From positions 1 to 53,897 of the forward strand of contig NZ_PYAK01000038.1 of assembly GCF_003264365.1 (NCBI RefSeq): a stretch of DNA of 53,897 nt, read 5' to 3'. Numbering within the stretch: the first letter of the stretch is position 1; each line of letters starts with the position of its first letter. Shown here piece by piece: positions 40,204-48,219 of this stretch. Position numbers and translations under genes: made by a program. The notes under the pieces are model-generated. The model did not search any database, was not told where the DNA came from, and saw nothing but the letters and a program-made list of their open reading frames with translations. The stretch comes from Micromonospora noduli (GTDB taxonomy: Bacteria > Actinomycetota > Actinomycetes > Mycobacteriales > Micromonosporaceae).

Positions 40204-41100
40204 TCAGGTCAGGTCGGCCAGGCAGCTCCACTCGGCTGCCACCGGGCGGTAGCCCAACCGGGTGTTGATCGCGAGCATCGGCCCGTTCGCCTCGTCGTTC
40301 GAGGTGTACGCGACGCGCACACCGTTCGCGGCGGCCCGGTGCAGCGCGGCCGTCTTGGTGAGCCGGGCGAGGCCCCGCCCCCGGTGCGCCGGGAGACTGC
40401 CGGTGAAGTCCGACCACATCCGGTCCCCGTCCCGCTTCACCAGGCTGAAGGCGGCGACCTCACCATCGACTACGGCGGCGATGCTTGCCGCCTTGTCCAG
40501 ACCGAGGTTGTCCCAGACGTCGTAGTGCCAGCTCTCGTAGCTGATCGAGTCGACCGGCACGTCGCCCGGCTCGTCGACGGATGCGGCCACGTCGGCCGCG
40601 TACAGCAGATGCGGGTCGAGGTCGGAGATCGGGAGCAGCCGTACGCCCGGCGGCGGGTCGGGCAGCGCGGGTGCCGGATTCAATTCGAGCGCAGAGAAGC
40701 GCAGCTCACGACTGGGCTCGTAGCCGTGCCGACGGGCGAACGGCAGCGCGTCCGGCTGGGCGAAGGCGCGGAGCCGGCGGACCCCCAGCGGAGCGAGGTG
40801 ACCGGTCGCGGTCGTCAGCAGCGCGGTGCCGATGCCGCGCCGCCGGTGCTCGGGGTGGACGTGCAGGAGAGTGATGTCACCGAAGTTCGCCGTCGAGGTC
40901 GAGGCGTTGCGTTGGGCCGTCACCCAACCGACGACCTGGGCATCGACCTCGGCCACGAAGGCGACCCAGTCCCTGCCCGGTACCGGTTCGGCGATCATTT
41001 TCCGGGTCGACTCGACCCCGCGCACCTGGTACGGGTAGACGATCGCCCGCAGGGCCACCACGCCCGCAGCGTCGTCCGGCTGCGCCACCCGAATACGCAT
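40204..41100 (-). CDS. Tandem GNAT acetyltransferase
   Basis: 298 aa, two GNAT folds. The first (about 1-150) has the acetyl-CoA loop HVHPEHRRRGIGTALL near 80-95; the second (about 155-298) has GSLPAHRGRGLARLTKTAAL and NTRLGYRPV. Substrate unknown. ATG 41100 begins the conserved domain MRIRVAQPDDAAGVV; an open frame to 41373 reads through low-complexity repeats and is not credible. Convergent with the macrodomain gene. Confidence 0.85.
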   Translation of the reverse strand: MRIRVAQPDDAAGVVALRAIVYPYQVRGVESTRKMIAEPVPGRDWVAFVAEVDAQVVGWVTAQRNASTSTANFGDITLLHVHPEHRRRGIGTALLTTATGHLAPLGVRRLRAFAQPDALPFARRHGYEPSRELRFSALELNPAPALPDPPPGVRLLPISDLDPHLLYAADVAASVDEPGDVPVDSISYESWHYDVWDNLGLDKAASIAAVVDGEVAAFSLVKRDGDRMWSDFTGSLPAHRGRGLARLTKTAALHRAAANGVRVAYTSNDEANGPMLAINTRLGYRPVAAEWSCLADLT

Positions 41101-41213
41101 GTCAGGCCCCCATCCGTACTGCCGTGACGGGTCGACACCTCGTGCTCGCGTCCTTCGGAGCTGATGTCGTAAATGAATCAGCCGGAGCGCCCCAACTGTC
41201 GGCGTCGCCCCGA

Positions 41214-41267
41214 CCGCCGATGTCACCTGGGCCGCTGATGTCATCGCGGCCGCCGATGTCACCTGGG
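41214..41267. repeat. Three tandem 18-bp repeats
   Basis: CCGCCGATGTCACCTGGG (41214-41231 and 41250-41267) flank a diverged unit CCGCTGATGTCATCGCGG (41232-41249). A further GCTGATGTCG lies at 41160-41169. Confidence 0.75.
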
Positions 41268-41414
41268 GCCTCGACCTCGAGCAGTTGGTCGGAACAGCTT
41301 GGCACGGGCAGCAGCGCGACAGGATCCGGCATGTGGGCGAGGCTAACCAAGATCGTCCGCCCGAGCGACGCATTAACCATGTGCTCCCGCGGCCTGCGAC
41401 CGACCTGCAGGCAG

Positions 41415-41472
41415 CAACTTCAGGGAAATAGTGGCCTCCCGGCGCTCGGAGACCACTACTTCCCTGAAGTTG
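41415..41472. terminator. Large hairpin downstream of the beta-glucoside operon
   Basis: 20-bp arms CAACTTCAGGGAAATAGTGG (41415-41434) and its near-complement 41453-41472 with one mismatch, 18-nt loop. It follows the lacI stop by 66 bp on the minus strand. Its relatively AT-rich arms differ from the flanks, so it may also be a dispersed palindromic element used as a terminator. Confidence 0.6.
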
Positions 41473-41537
41473 TGCGGATCTTGCAGGGCGGGGCGGCGCG
41501 GACCGGACCGGACCGCGGGGCGGGCGCGGAGGCGCGG

Positions 41538-42545
41538 TCAGGCGGAGGCGCGGCGGATCAGCTCGGTGGGGAGCATGACCGCCTGCTCGATGCTCTCCCC
41601 GGCGGCCAGCCGGAGCAGTTGGCGGGTCATCCGGCGGCCGAGTTCCACGATCGGCTGCCGGACGGTGGTCAGCGGCGGCTCGGTGTAGGCGGCGGTCTCG
41701 ATGTCGTCGAAGCCGACCACCGCCACGTCGTCGGGCACCCGCCGACCTGCCTCGCGCAGCGTCCGCAGGGCGGCGTGCGCCATCAGGTCGGAGGCTGCGA
41801 AGACGCCGTCGAGGTCGGGATGCTCGGCGAGCAGGCGGCGCATCGCCGCCGACCCGGATTCCCGGGTGAAGTCACCGATGGCGATCAGCTCGGGCAGCCC
41901 CGCGTCGGCGACAGTGCTGCGGTAACCGCTGAGCCGTTCGATCCCGGCGACCATGTCCTGTGGCCCGGCGATGGTCGCGATCCGTCGACGACCGCTGTCG
42001 ATCATGTGCCGGACGGCCGCAGTGACCCCGGCCACGTGGTCGACGTCGACGTACGGGACGGGCACGTCGCCGAGCGGGCGGCCGCTGACCACCACCGGGA
42101 TGCCGAGTCGGGCAAGCGTGCCGGGCAGCGGGTCGGCACCGTGCAGCGACGCGAAGAGCACGCCGTCGACGTGCCGGCCGGTGGTGTACCGCTCGACCCG
42201 GTGGTGCCCGGCCGGCGAGCCGGCGAGCATCAGCACCAGTTGCTTGTCGGCCGCCTCCAGCTCCTGGCTGACGCCCCGGATGATGCCGGGGAAGACCTGG
42301 TCGTCGGAGAAGACCCGGGTGGCCGCCTCCGGCATGACCAGGGCGATCGAGTCGGTGCGCTGGGTGACCAGGCTGCGGGCCGCCAGGTTGGGGACGTACC
42401 CCAACTCGGCGACCGCCCGGGTGACCGCCTCGCGGATCGGTTCGGCGACGGTGGTGGAGCCGTTGACCACCCGGGAAACGGTGGCGCGGGACACCCCGGC
42501 CCGCGCTGCCACCGCTTCGAGCGTCGGCCGCTGCGCCGTCGTCAT
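41538..42545 (-). CDS. LacI-family repressor of the beta-glucoside operon (CebR-like)
   Basis: 335 aa. N-terminal LacI HTH PTLEAVAARAGVSRATVSRVVNG at about 8-30 with hinge helix NLAARSLVTQ, then a periplasmic-binding-type sensor domain. Placed as the last gene of the operon binding protein-permeases-GH1, so it is probably autoregulated through the two GAGAGCGCTCTC operators at 47220-47277. Resembles CebR, the cello-oligosaccharide repressor, in context and operator type. Confidence 0.9.
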   Translation of the reverse strand: MTTAQRPTLEAVAARAGVSRATVSRVVNGSTTVAEPIREAVTRAVAELGYVPNLAARSLVTQRTDSIALVMPEAATRVFSDDQVFPGIIRGVSQELEAADKQLVLMLAGSPAGHHRVERYTTGRHVDGVLFASLHGADPLPGTLARLGIPVVVSGRPLGDVPVPYVDVDHVAGVTAAVRHMIDSGRRRIATIAGPQDMVAGIERLSGYRSTVADAGLPELIAIGDFTRESGSAAMRRLLAEHPDLDGVFAASDLMAHAALRTLREAGRRVPDDVAVVGFDDIETAAYTEPPLTTVRQPIVELGRRMTRQLLRLAAGESIEQAVMLPTELIRRASA

Positions 42546-42564
42546 CGCGCTTTCCCCCCGCTCG

Positions 42565-43977
42565 TCACAGCCCGTTCCGGGAGATCACCTCCTGGTACCA
42601 CCGGGCGCTGGCCTTCGGTGTGCGCCGCTGGGTCAGGTAGTCGACGTGCACGATCCCGAACCGCTTGCGGTAACCCTCCGCCCACTCGAAGTTGTCCAGG
42701 AATGACCATACGAGATAACCGCGCAGGTCCACGCCCCGGGAGATCGCCTCGTGCGCCGCACGGAGATGCCCGTCGAGGTAGGCGATGCGATCGGCGTCGA
42801 TCACCTGCGTCGGGCCGTCGGGCGAGTCGGCGCCGGGCTTGTCGGGGAACGCCCCACCGTTCTCGGTAATCAGCAGCGGCACACCAGGGTAGTCGGCGGC
42901 GATCCGCTCCAGCAGCCGGGTGAGCCCGGCCGGTTCGATCATCCAACCCATGTCGGTGAGCGGCCCGGCCGGCGGCAGGAAGTGCACAGCTCCCTCGGTG
43001 CCCGGGTACGCGCCGTTGCCGGCACCATCGGGCCGACCGGCCACGTAACTCGGGGCGTAGTAGTTGATGCCGAGCAGGTCGATCGGGGCGGCGATCACCT
43101 TCTCGTCGCCGTCGCGGATGAACGTCGGCTCGACGATCCGGGCCACGTGCTCGCGGACGTCGTCCGGGTAGCCGCCGGCCAGCAGGGGGTCGAGGAAGAT
43201 CCGGTTGTGCAGGCCGTCGACCAGGCGGACCGCGGCGGCGTCGGCCGCGCTCTGCGGGTCGGCCGGGCGTACGTCGGCCGGGTTGACGGTGATGCCCACG
43301 CTGCGCGCGCCGGCCGCCCGCAACGCCCGCGCCGCCAGGCCGTGCCCCAACAGCAGATGGTGTACGGCGGTGAAGGCCGCCGCCGGATCCTGCTCGCCCG
43401 GAGCGTGCAGGCCGTTGGCGTAACCGAGGTAGGCCGAGCACCACGGCTCGTTGAGCGTGGTCCACACGTCGATCCGGTCGCCGAGGCGGGCGTACACCGC
43501 GGTGGCGTAGGTGGCGAAGTGTTCGGCGGTGTCCCGGTTGGTCCAGCCACCCCGGTCACCCAGGGCCTGCGGCAGATCCCAGTGGTAGAGGGTGACGATC
43601 GGGTCGATTCCCCGGTCGAGCAGCGTGTCGGTGAGCCGATCGTAGAAGTCCAGCCCACGGGGGTTGGCTGGGCCGGTGCCGTCGGGTTGGATTCGCGGCC
43701 AGGCGACCGAGAACCGGTACGCCCGCAGGCCCAGCTCGGCCATCAGCGCCACGTCGTCGGCGTACCGGTGGTAGTGGTCGCAGGCGACGTCGCCGGTGTG
43801 GCCCTGGTAAACCTTGCCCGGCGTACGGCTGAAGGTGTCCCAGATGGACGGACCGCGACCGTCGTCGCGGGCCGCACCCTCGATCTGGTACGCGGCGGTG
43901 GCCGCCCCCCAGAGGAAGTGTTCGGGAAACCGGATCTCGTTGCTGGACCGGTTGGTTGGCTCGCTCCGCTCGTTCAC
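42565..43977 (-). CDS. GH1 beta-glucosidase
   Basis: 470 aa GH1 (beta/alpha)8 barrel. The N-terminal FPEHFLWGAATAAYQIEGA is at about 17-35, acid/base Glu in TTLNEPWCSA near 166-175 and nucleophile Glu in LLITENGG near 370. Cytoplasmic (no signal peptide), so it splits imported cellobiose or other beta-glucosides. GTG 43977 overlaps the permease stop by 4 nt. The first 15 codons derive from a GAGCGGAGCGAGCC-type sequence common in these genomes; a start further in is possible. Confidence 0.93.
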   Translation of the reverse strand: MNERSEPTNRSSNEIRFPEHFLWGAATAAYQIEGAARDDGRGPSIWDTFSRTPGKVYQGHTGDVACDHYHRYADDVALMAELGLRAYRFSVAWPRIQPDGTGPANPRGLDFYDRLTDTLLDRGIDPIVTLYHWDLPQALGDRGGWTNRDTAEHFATYATAVYARLGDRIDVWTTLNEPWCSAYLGYANGLHAPGEQDPAAAFTAVHHLLLGHGLAARALRAAGARSVGITVNPADVRPADPQSAADAAAVRLVDGLHNRIFLDPLLAGGYPDDVREHVARIVEPTFIRDGDEKVIAAPIDLLGINYYAPSYVAGRPDGAGNGAYPGTEGAVHFLPPAGPLTDMGWMIEPAGLTRLLERIAADYPGVPLLITENGGAFPDKPGADSPDGPTQVIDADRIAYLDGHLRAAHEAISRGVDLRGYLVWSFLDNFEWAEGYRKRFGIVHVDYLTQRRTPKASARWYQEVISRNGL

Positions 43978-44807
43978 GCCTTGACCGCACCTTCCATGAT
44001 TCCGCCGATGATCTGCCGGCCGAACAACACGAAGACCAGTAGCAGGGGCAGCGTCGCGATGGCCGTTCCGGTGAACACCTGCGACATGTCCTGGTAATAC
44101 CCGTCCGACAGTGCTCGTAGGGACAGCTGCACTGTCGGATTCGCCGGATCGTTCAATACAGCGTACGGCCAGAGGAAGTCGTTCCAGGTGGTCATGAAGG
44201 TGAGCAGACCGAGGACTGCGGCGGCGGGACGCAGGGCGGGCACCACGACGTGCCACCAGATCCGGGCGGTGCCACAGCCGTCCATCCGGGCGGCCTCGAT
44301 CAGCTCGTCGCTGATGGCCTGGCCGGCGTACTGCCGCATCATGAACACCCCGAACCCGGTGACCAGCACGGGGACGATGACCGCGGGCAGCCGGTCGTTC
44401 CAGTGCAGCTTGGTCATGAGCAGGTAGAGCGGGATCACGCCGAGCTGCGTCGGCACCATCATGGTCGCGATGATCACCAGCAGCATGGCGTTGCGGCCAC
44501 GGAACCTGAGCTTGGCGAAGGCGAACCCGGCCAGACTGGAGAAGAACACCACGGAGACGGTGACCGTGGTGGCCACGATCGCCGAGTTGATCAGGCCGGT
44601 CAGGAAGTACGCGTCGGTGTTGTCGAACAGGCGGGCGATGTTGGCGCCCAGGTTGCCGCCGGGGGTGACCGGGGGTGGCAGTTGGCCCATCGCGTCGTTG
44701 CTGCGGCTGGCGACGACGAACATCCACCAGATCGGGAAGACCGACAGGCCGGCGGCGACGACCAGGGCGAGGTAGGTGAGCGGGCTGGCCCGCCAGAGTC
44801 GGCTCAT
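43974..44807 (-). CDS. Carbohydrate ABC transporter permease (MalG/CebG-type)
   Basis: 277 aa, six membrane spans. EAA loop EAARMDGCGTARIWWHVVVPALRP near 173-196 and TTWNDFLWPYAVL. Pairs with the MalF-type permease, whose stop it overlaps by 4 nt (ATGA), and precedes the GH1 gene, which it also overlaps. Imports a disaccharide or oligosaccharide. No ATPase gene in the operon, so it likely uses a shared MsiK-type ATPase encoded elsewhere. Confidence 0.92.
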   Translation of the reverse strand: MSRLWRASPLTYLALVVAAGLSVFPIWWMFVVASRSNDAMGQLPPPVTPGGNLGANIARLFDNTDAYFLTGLINSAIVATTVTVSVVFFSSLAGFAFAKLRFRGRNAMLLVIIATMMVPTQLGVIPLYLLMTKLHWNDRLPAVIVPVLVTGFGVFMMRQYAGQAISDELIEAARMDGCGTARIWWHVVVPALRPAAAVLGLLTFMTTWNDFLWPYAVLNDPANPTVQLSLRALSDGYYQDMSQVFTGTAIATLPLLLVFVLFGRQIIGGIMEGAVKA

Positions 44808-45796
44808 CGCGCCGCTCCCTTCTGCGGTCGATTCCCGCCGCCGAGTCGGCGCAGGATCAGCACGTTGACCGCCGCGACGATCGCGATGAGCGCGAAGAGC
44901 AGCCAGGCCACGGCCGAGCCGTACCCGAAGTTGTAGTGCGGGGCGAAGGCGTTCTCGAACATGTACATGGTCAGGGTCTGCGACTCGCGCAGCGGTCCGC
45001 CCCGGATCGGGTTGGTGCCGGAGTGGAACATCCGGGGCTCGGTGAAGAGTTGCAGGCCGCCGATGGTGGCGATGATCGTGCAGAAGATGATCGTCGGTTT
45101 GAGTAGCGGCACGGTGACCGACCAGAACTGGCGGGCCCGGCTGGCGCCGTCGATCGCCGCCGCCTCGTACAGGTCGCGGGGGATGGCCTGCATGGCGGCC
45201 AGCAGGATCAGCGCGTTGTAGCCGGTCCACCGCCAGTCGACCATGGCAGAGATGGCCACCCAGGAGGCGAACCGGTTGGACTTCCAGCCGATCGGATCCA
45301 TCCCGACCAGGTCGAGCAGCCAGTTGATCATGCCGAACTCGCGGCCGAAGAGCACCCCGAACACGATCGCCACCGCGGCGGTGGACGTGACGTTGGGGAC
45401 GAGCACCGCCATCCGCCAACCGGTGCGTGCCCGCAGGCCGCGGTTGAGCAGGTTGGCCAGCCAGAGCGCGGCGAGCAACTGCGGCACCGTGGAGATCACG
45501 AAGATGCCCAGCGTGTTGACAAGCGCGTGCCAGAAGTCGGTGTCGGCGAGCAGCCGGGTGTAGTTCTCCGCCCCGATGAAGGGGTGGTCGGCACCGAGCA
45601 GGTCCCAGTCGTGCAGCGACACCCAGAAGGTGTACGCCAGCGGGTACGCCCCGAAGATGCCGAAGATCAGGAAAAACGGGGCGATGTAGAGGTACGGCGA
45701 GAAGCGGGTGTCGAATCGACTGAGCCGACCCGAGGATTGGCGGGGGCTACCGCTTGCCGGTGTGACCGGCGGACGGGCGTCGAGCTGGACGGTCAT
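44804..45796 (-). CDS. Carbohydrate ABC transporter permease (MalF/CebF-type)
   Basis: 330 aa. Polar N-terminus of about 30 residues, then six or seven spans starting YLYIAPFFLIFGIFGAYPLAYTF; EAA loop EAAAIDGASRARQFWSVTVPLLKP near 213-236. Forms the membrane channel with the MalG-type partner. Separated from the binding-protein gene by 71 bp containing a strong stem-loop, which probably sets a lower permease level. Confidence 0.92.
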   Translation of the reverse strand: MTVQLDARPPVTPASGSPRQSSGRLSRFDTRFSPYLYIAPFFLIFGIFGAYPLAYTFWVSLHDWDLLGADHPFIGAENYTRLLADTDFWHALVNTLGIFVISTVPQLLAALWLANLLNRGLRARTGWRMAVLVPNVTSTAAVAIVFGVLFGREFGMINWLLDLVGMDPIGWKSNRFASWVAISAMVDWRWTGYNALILLAAMQAIPRDLYEAAAIDGASRARQFWSVTVPLLKPTIIFCTIIATIGGLQLFTEPRMFHSGTNPIRGGPLRESQTLTMYMFENAFAPHYNFGYGSAVAWLLFALIAIVAAVNVLILRRLGGGNRPQKGAAR

Positions 45797-45816
45797 GCCC
45801 GAGGACTCCTTTCCGT

Positions 45817-45856
45817 CGTGCGGGCGGGACCTCTGCTTCCGAGGCCCGCCCGCACG
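45817..45856 (-). promoter_or_regulatory. Intercistronic stem-loop between binding protein and permease genes
   Basis: 16-bp stem with one bulged A: arms 45817-45833 and 45841-45856, 7-nt loop TGCTTCC. Located between the binding-protein stop (45868) and the permease start (45796), where such structures protect the upstream mRNA or partly terminate transcription. Confidence 0.7.
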
Positions 45857-45867
45857 CTCGCTCGGGG

Positions 45868-47172
45868 CTACTTGGCGGCGGCCTTCTTCGCGTTGGTCAC
45901 CGCGTCGGTCCAGCCCTGCGCGGGGTTGCGCTGACCCAGCTCCACGGTCCGTACGGCGTTCTCCACCTCGGTCCGTACGGCCTGGTTCTTCGGGCCCATG
46001 TAGACCGGCTTCAGGCTCTTCGCGCCGGTGCCGAAGATGGCGCCGACCGGTGCCCCCGAGAAGTACGCGTTGGTCGCGCCGGTGATCGCCGGGTCGTCGA
46101 GCGCCTGCGGCGAGGAGGGCAGCGGACCCTTGGCCTTGAACGCCCCGATCTGCCCCTTGGCGCTGGTCAGGAACTTGGCCAGCTTGATCGCCTCGGCCTG
46201 GTGCTTGCTCTGCTTGGGAACGGCGAGGTGCGATCCACCCCAGTTGCCGCCGTTACCCGGCACCCGGGCGATGTCCCACTTGCCCTGTGCGTCAGCGCCG
46301 GCGTTGGCCTCGATGACGCCGGTCATCCAGGCGGGGCAGGCGATGGTGGCGAACTTCGACTGCTTGAAGGCGGACACCCACTCCTCCGACCAGGAGCCGT
46401 ATTTGCCGGAGAGGCCCGAGTCGATGATGTCCATAGTGGTGTCGTAGGCCTGCCGCACGGCCGGGTTGCTGTCGACGACCAGCTTCTCGCTGGTGTCGTA
46501 GTAGCTGTAGCCGGTCGTGTTGCCGGCGGTCTGCAACAGGATGGTGTTGAACGTGTTGGTGGCCCCGTCGAGGAAGGACGCGCCGGTCTTCGCCGCGGTG
46601 AACCGCTCGCCGGTGGCGATGTAGTCCGGCCAGGTGGGCCAGAGCTTCGAGACCGCGTCCCGTTCGGTGGGCAGGCCGGCCTTCTGGAAGAGGTCCTTGC
46701 GGTAGCAGATGGCGATCCCGCCGACGTCGGTGCCGAGGCCGATGAGCTGCTTGCCATCGGCGGTCAGGCCGGCGTTCCACTTCCACTCCAGGAAGTTGCC
46801 CTTGAGGTCGGCGGCGCCGTGGTCCAGCAGGTTGACGAAGTTCGCCGGATTGGCCTTGTACTCGACCAGCAGACCCTCCTCGATGGCCACCACGTCGCCG
46901 GCGCCCCGGCCGGCGGCGAGCCACTGCGTGAGCTTCGGCGAGTACTCGTCGAGGTTGGTGCCGGTGCCGCGCTCGACGATCTTCACGCCGGGGTTGGCGG
47001 TCATGTACTCCTGGTAGAGCTGCTCGTAGCCGAACTGGCCGAAGACGTCGACGGTCAGGGTGACCGGTCCGTCGCCCGGCTCGTCACCGCCGCCGCAGCC
47101 AGCGGTGACGAGCAGGGCGGTGGCGGCGGCGAGGGCCACCGCGGCGAGGCGGCGGCGCGGGAAGACAGCCAT
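45868..47172 (-). CDS. Sugar-binding lipoprotein of ABC transporter (CebE-like)
   Basis: 434 aa. Signal peptide FPRRRLAAVALAAATALL and lipobox VTAGC with acylated Cys near 26, then a family-1 solute-binding fold (TLTVDVFGQFGYEQLYQEY, EEGLLVEYKANPANFVNL, AKFLTSAKGQIGAF). Captures a beta-glucoside-type sugar for the two permeases. First gene of the operon; two LacI-type operators lie 47-105 bp upstream. Confidence 0.92.
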   Translation of the reverse strand: MAVFPRRRLAAVALAAATALLVTAGCGGGDEPGDGPVTLTVDVFGQFGYEQLYQEYMTANPGVKIVERGTGTNLDEYSPKLTQWLAAGRGAGDVVAIEEGLLVEYKANPANFVNLLDHGAADLKGNFLEWKWNAGLTADGKQLIGLGTDVGGIAICYRKDLFQKAGLPTERDAVSKLWPTWPDYIATGERFTAAKTGASFLDGATNTFNTILLQTAGNTTGYSYYDTSEKLVVDSNPAVRQAYDTTMDIIDSGLSGKYGSWSEEWVSAFKQSKFATIACPAWMTGVIEANAGADAQGKWDIARVPGNGGNWGGSHLAVPKQSKHQAEAIKLAKFLTSAKGQIGAFKAKGPLPSSPQALDDPAITGATNAYFSGAPVGAIFGTGAKSLKPVYMGPKNQAVRTEVENAVRTVELGQRNPAQGWTDAVTNAKKAAAK

Positions 47173-47219
47173 GGTTTATCGACCTCTCTCAAGGCGGGCG
47201 GGTGATGGCAGATGGCTAA

Positions 47220-47231
47220 GAGAGCGCTCTC
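47220..47231. promoter_or_regulatory. LacI-family operator 1
   Basis: Perfect palindrome GAGAGCGCTCTC with the central CG of LacI-family sites, 47 bp before the binding-protein start. Similar to the CebR site GGGAGCGCTCCC. Confidence 0.75.
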
Positions 47232-47264
47232 ACGACAGGGTGGTGGGTCGTCAACCCGCTGTCA

Positions 47265-47278
47265 AGAGAGCGCTCTCT
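47265..47278. promoter_or_regulatory. LacI-family operator 2
   Basis: AGAGAGCGCTCTCT, perfect 14-bp palindrome. Its centre is 46 bp from that of operator 1. Confidence 0.75.
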
Positions 47279-47341
47279 CAGCGTTGTGGTCCCGTGATGG
47301 ACGGCCGCCGGAGCACAGCGCGCCCAGTACGCCGAACGCCG

Positions 47342-47377
47342 ACGAGGGCGCCACCCCCGCCGGGGTGACGCCCTCGT
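47342..47377. terminator. Terminator-like hairpin after the mycothiol-dependent isomerase gene
   Basis: ACGAGGGCG (47342-47350) pairs with CGCCCTCGT (47369-47377), with an inner CCCC/GGGG. It follows the minus-strand stop at 47392. Confidence 0.65.
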
Positions 47378-47391
47378 TCGTGGTGCGTCGG

Positions 47392-48150
47392 TCAGCCGGT
47401 GCGCAGACCGTCCAACAGGGTGCGGTCACCGACGACGTCCAGCGTCTCGAAGCTCACCCGCCCCCAGAGCGCCAGCAGCAGGTCGCTCGCGGTGCCGCTG
47501 ACCTGGGCGCGGGCGTGGTGATCGTCGTGGTCGAAGATGGTAGCGGTGTCGAGCAGCGCCACCCCCTCGCCGCGCAGCCGCAGATACCACTCCTGGGCCG
47601 CGTCGGTCGCGCAGAGCTGCACCACCCCGTGCCAGTCACCCGGCACCTGCCGCCGGCCCGCCGGCAGCCAGGTGTCCAGCACCTCACTCACCCCGTCGGC
47701 CGCGAGCTTCGCCTCGACCGGATCGCCAGCCCCGATGGCGAGCTGGGCGTCCCAGCGGTGCACGGCCGTCTCGTGCGCCATCCGACGCGGCCAGAAACCG
47801 GCCTTCTTCGGCTGCGGGGCCCAGTTCCACGCCGGTGCCTCCGGGTCGATCCCGTCGAAGAGGGTCATCACCCGGTCGTAACCCTGCTGCCACAGCTGGA
47901 GCGCGTTCACGCCCGGGTCGGCCTCGATCTTCTCCCGCCGAGGCGGCTGGCTGGTCTGGCCGGAACCGGCGAACGACGAAACCCAGTGGTAGATGCCGGC
48001 CATGTGCAGTGTGACGTCGTTGACCGTCCAGCCCGGACAGGACAGCACCGGTGTCTCCGGCGGCGCCTCGGCCACCGCTGCCGCGAAAGCCGGACCCTCC
48101 GTCCGGAGCGCCCCGATCCAGAAATCCTTGCTGCCCTGCAGTCTGCTCAT
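47392..48150 (-). CDS. Maleylpyruvate isomerase/DinB-family mycothiol-dependent protein
   Basis: 252 aa. MDMPI-type N-terminal four-helix domain with CPGWTVNDVTLHMAGIYHW near 40-58 and RRMAHETAVHRWDAQLAIG near 120-138; these His residues (HMAG, HETAVHRWD) form the metal site in DinB-like mycothiol-dependent enzymes. C-terminal domain with ASDLLLALWGR. A mycothiol-dependent isomerase or S-transferase with unknown substrate. ATG 48150 chosen for GGGAGG 6 nt upstream. Confidence 0.87.
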   Translation of the reverse strand: MSRLQGSKDFWIGALRTEGPAFAAAVAEAPPETPVLSCPGWTVNDVTLHMAGIYHWVSSFAGSGQTSQPPRREKIEADPGVNALQLWQQGYDRVMTLFDGIDPEAPAWNWAPQPKKAGFWPRRMAHETAVHRWDAQLAIGAGDPVEAKLAADGVSEVLDTWLPAGRRQVPGDWHGVVQLCATDAAQEWYLRLRGEGVALLDTATIFDHDDHHARAQVSGTASDLLLALWGRVSFETLDVVGDRTLLDGLRTG

Positions 48151-48219
48151 CGCCATCCTCCCGGGGGTGCCGGGCGACCAGTGGGTGCCACGGCTACTTG
48201 TCAGCCTAAGGTGAAGGGC

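Larger units (their letters stand above)
41101..41537. other. 437-bp intergenic spacer with small repeats and a hairpin
   Basis: Between two minus-strand genes. Holds the tandem 18-bp repeats (41214-41267), a large hairpin (41415-41472) and no gene I can support. A TACGGA hexamer near 41110-41120 (minus strand) may be the GNAT promoter. Confidence 0.6.

Noticed and set aside
41101..41373. N-terminal extension of the GNAT protein
   Set aside because: It reads through 18-bp tandem repeats and low-complexity sequence; the conserved domain begins at ATG 41100.
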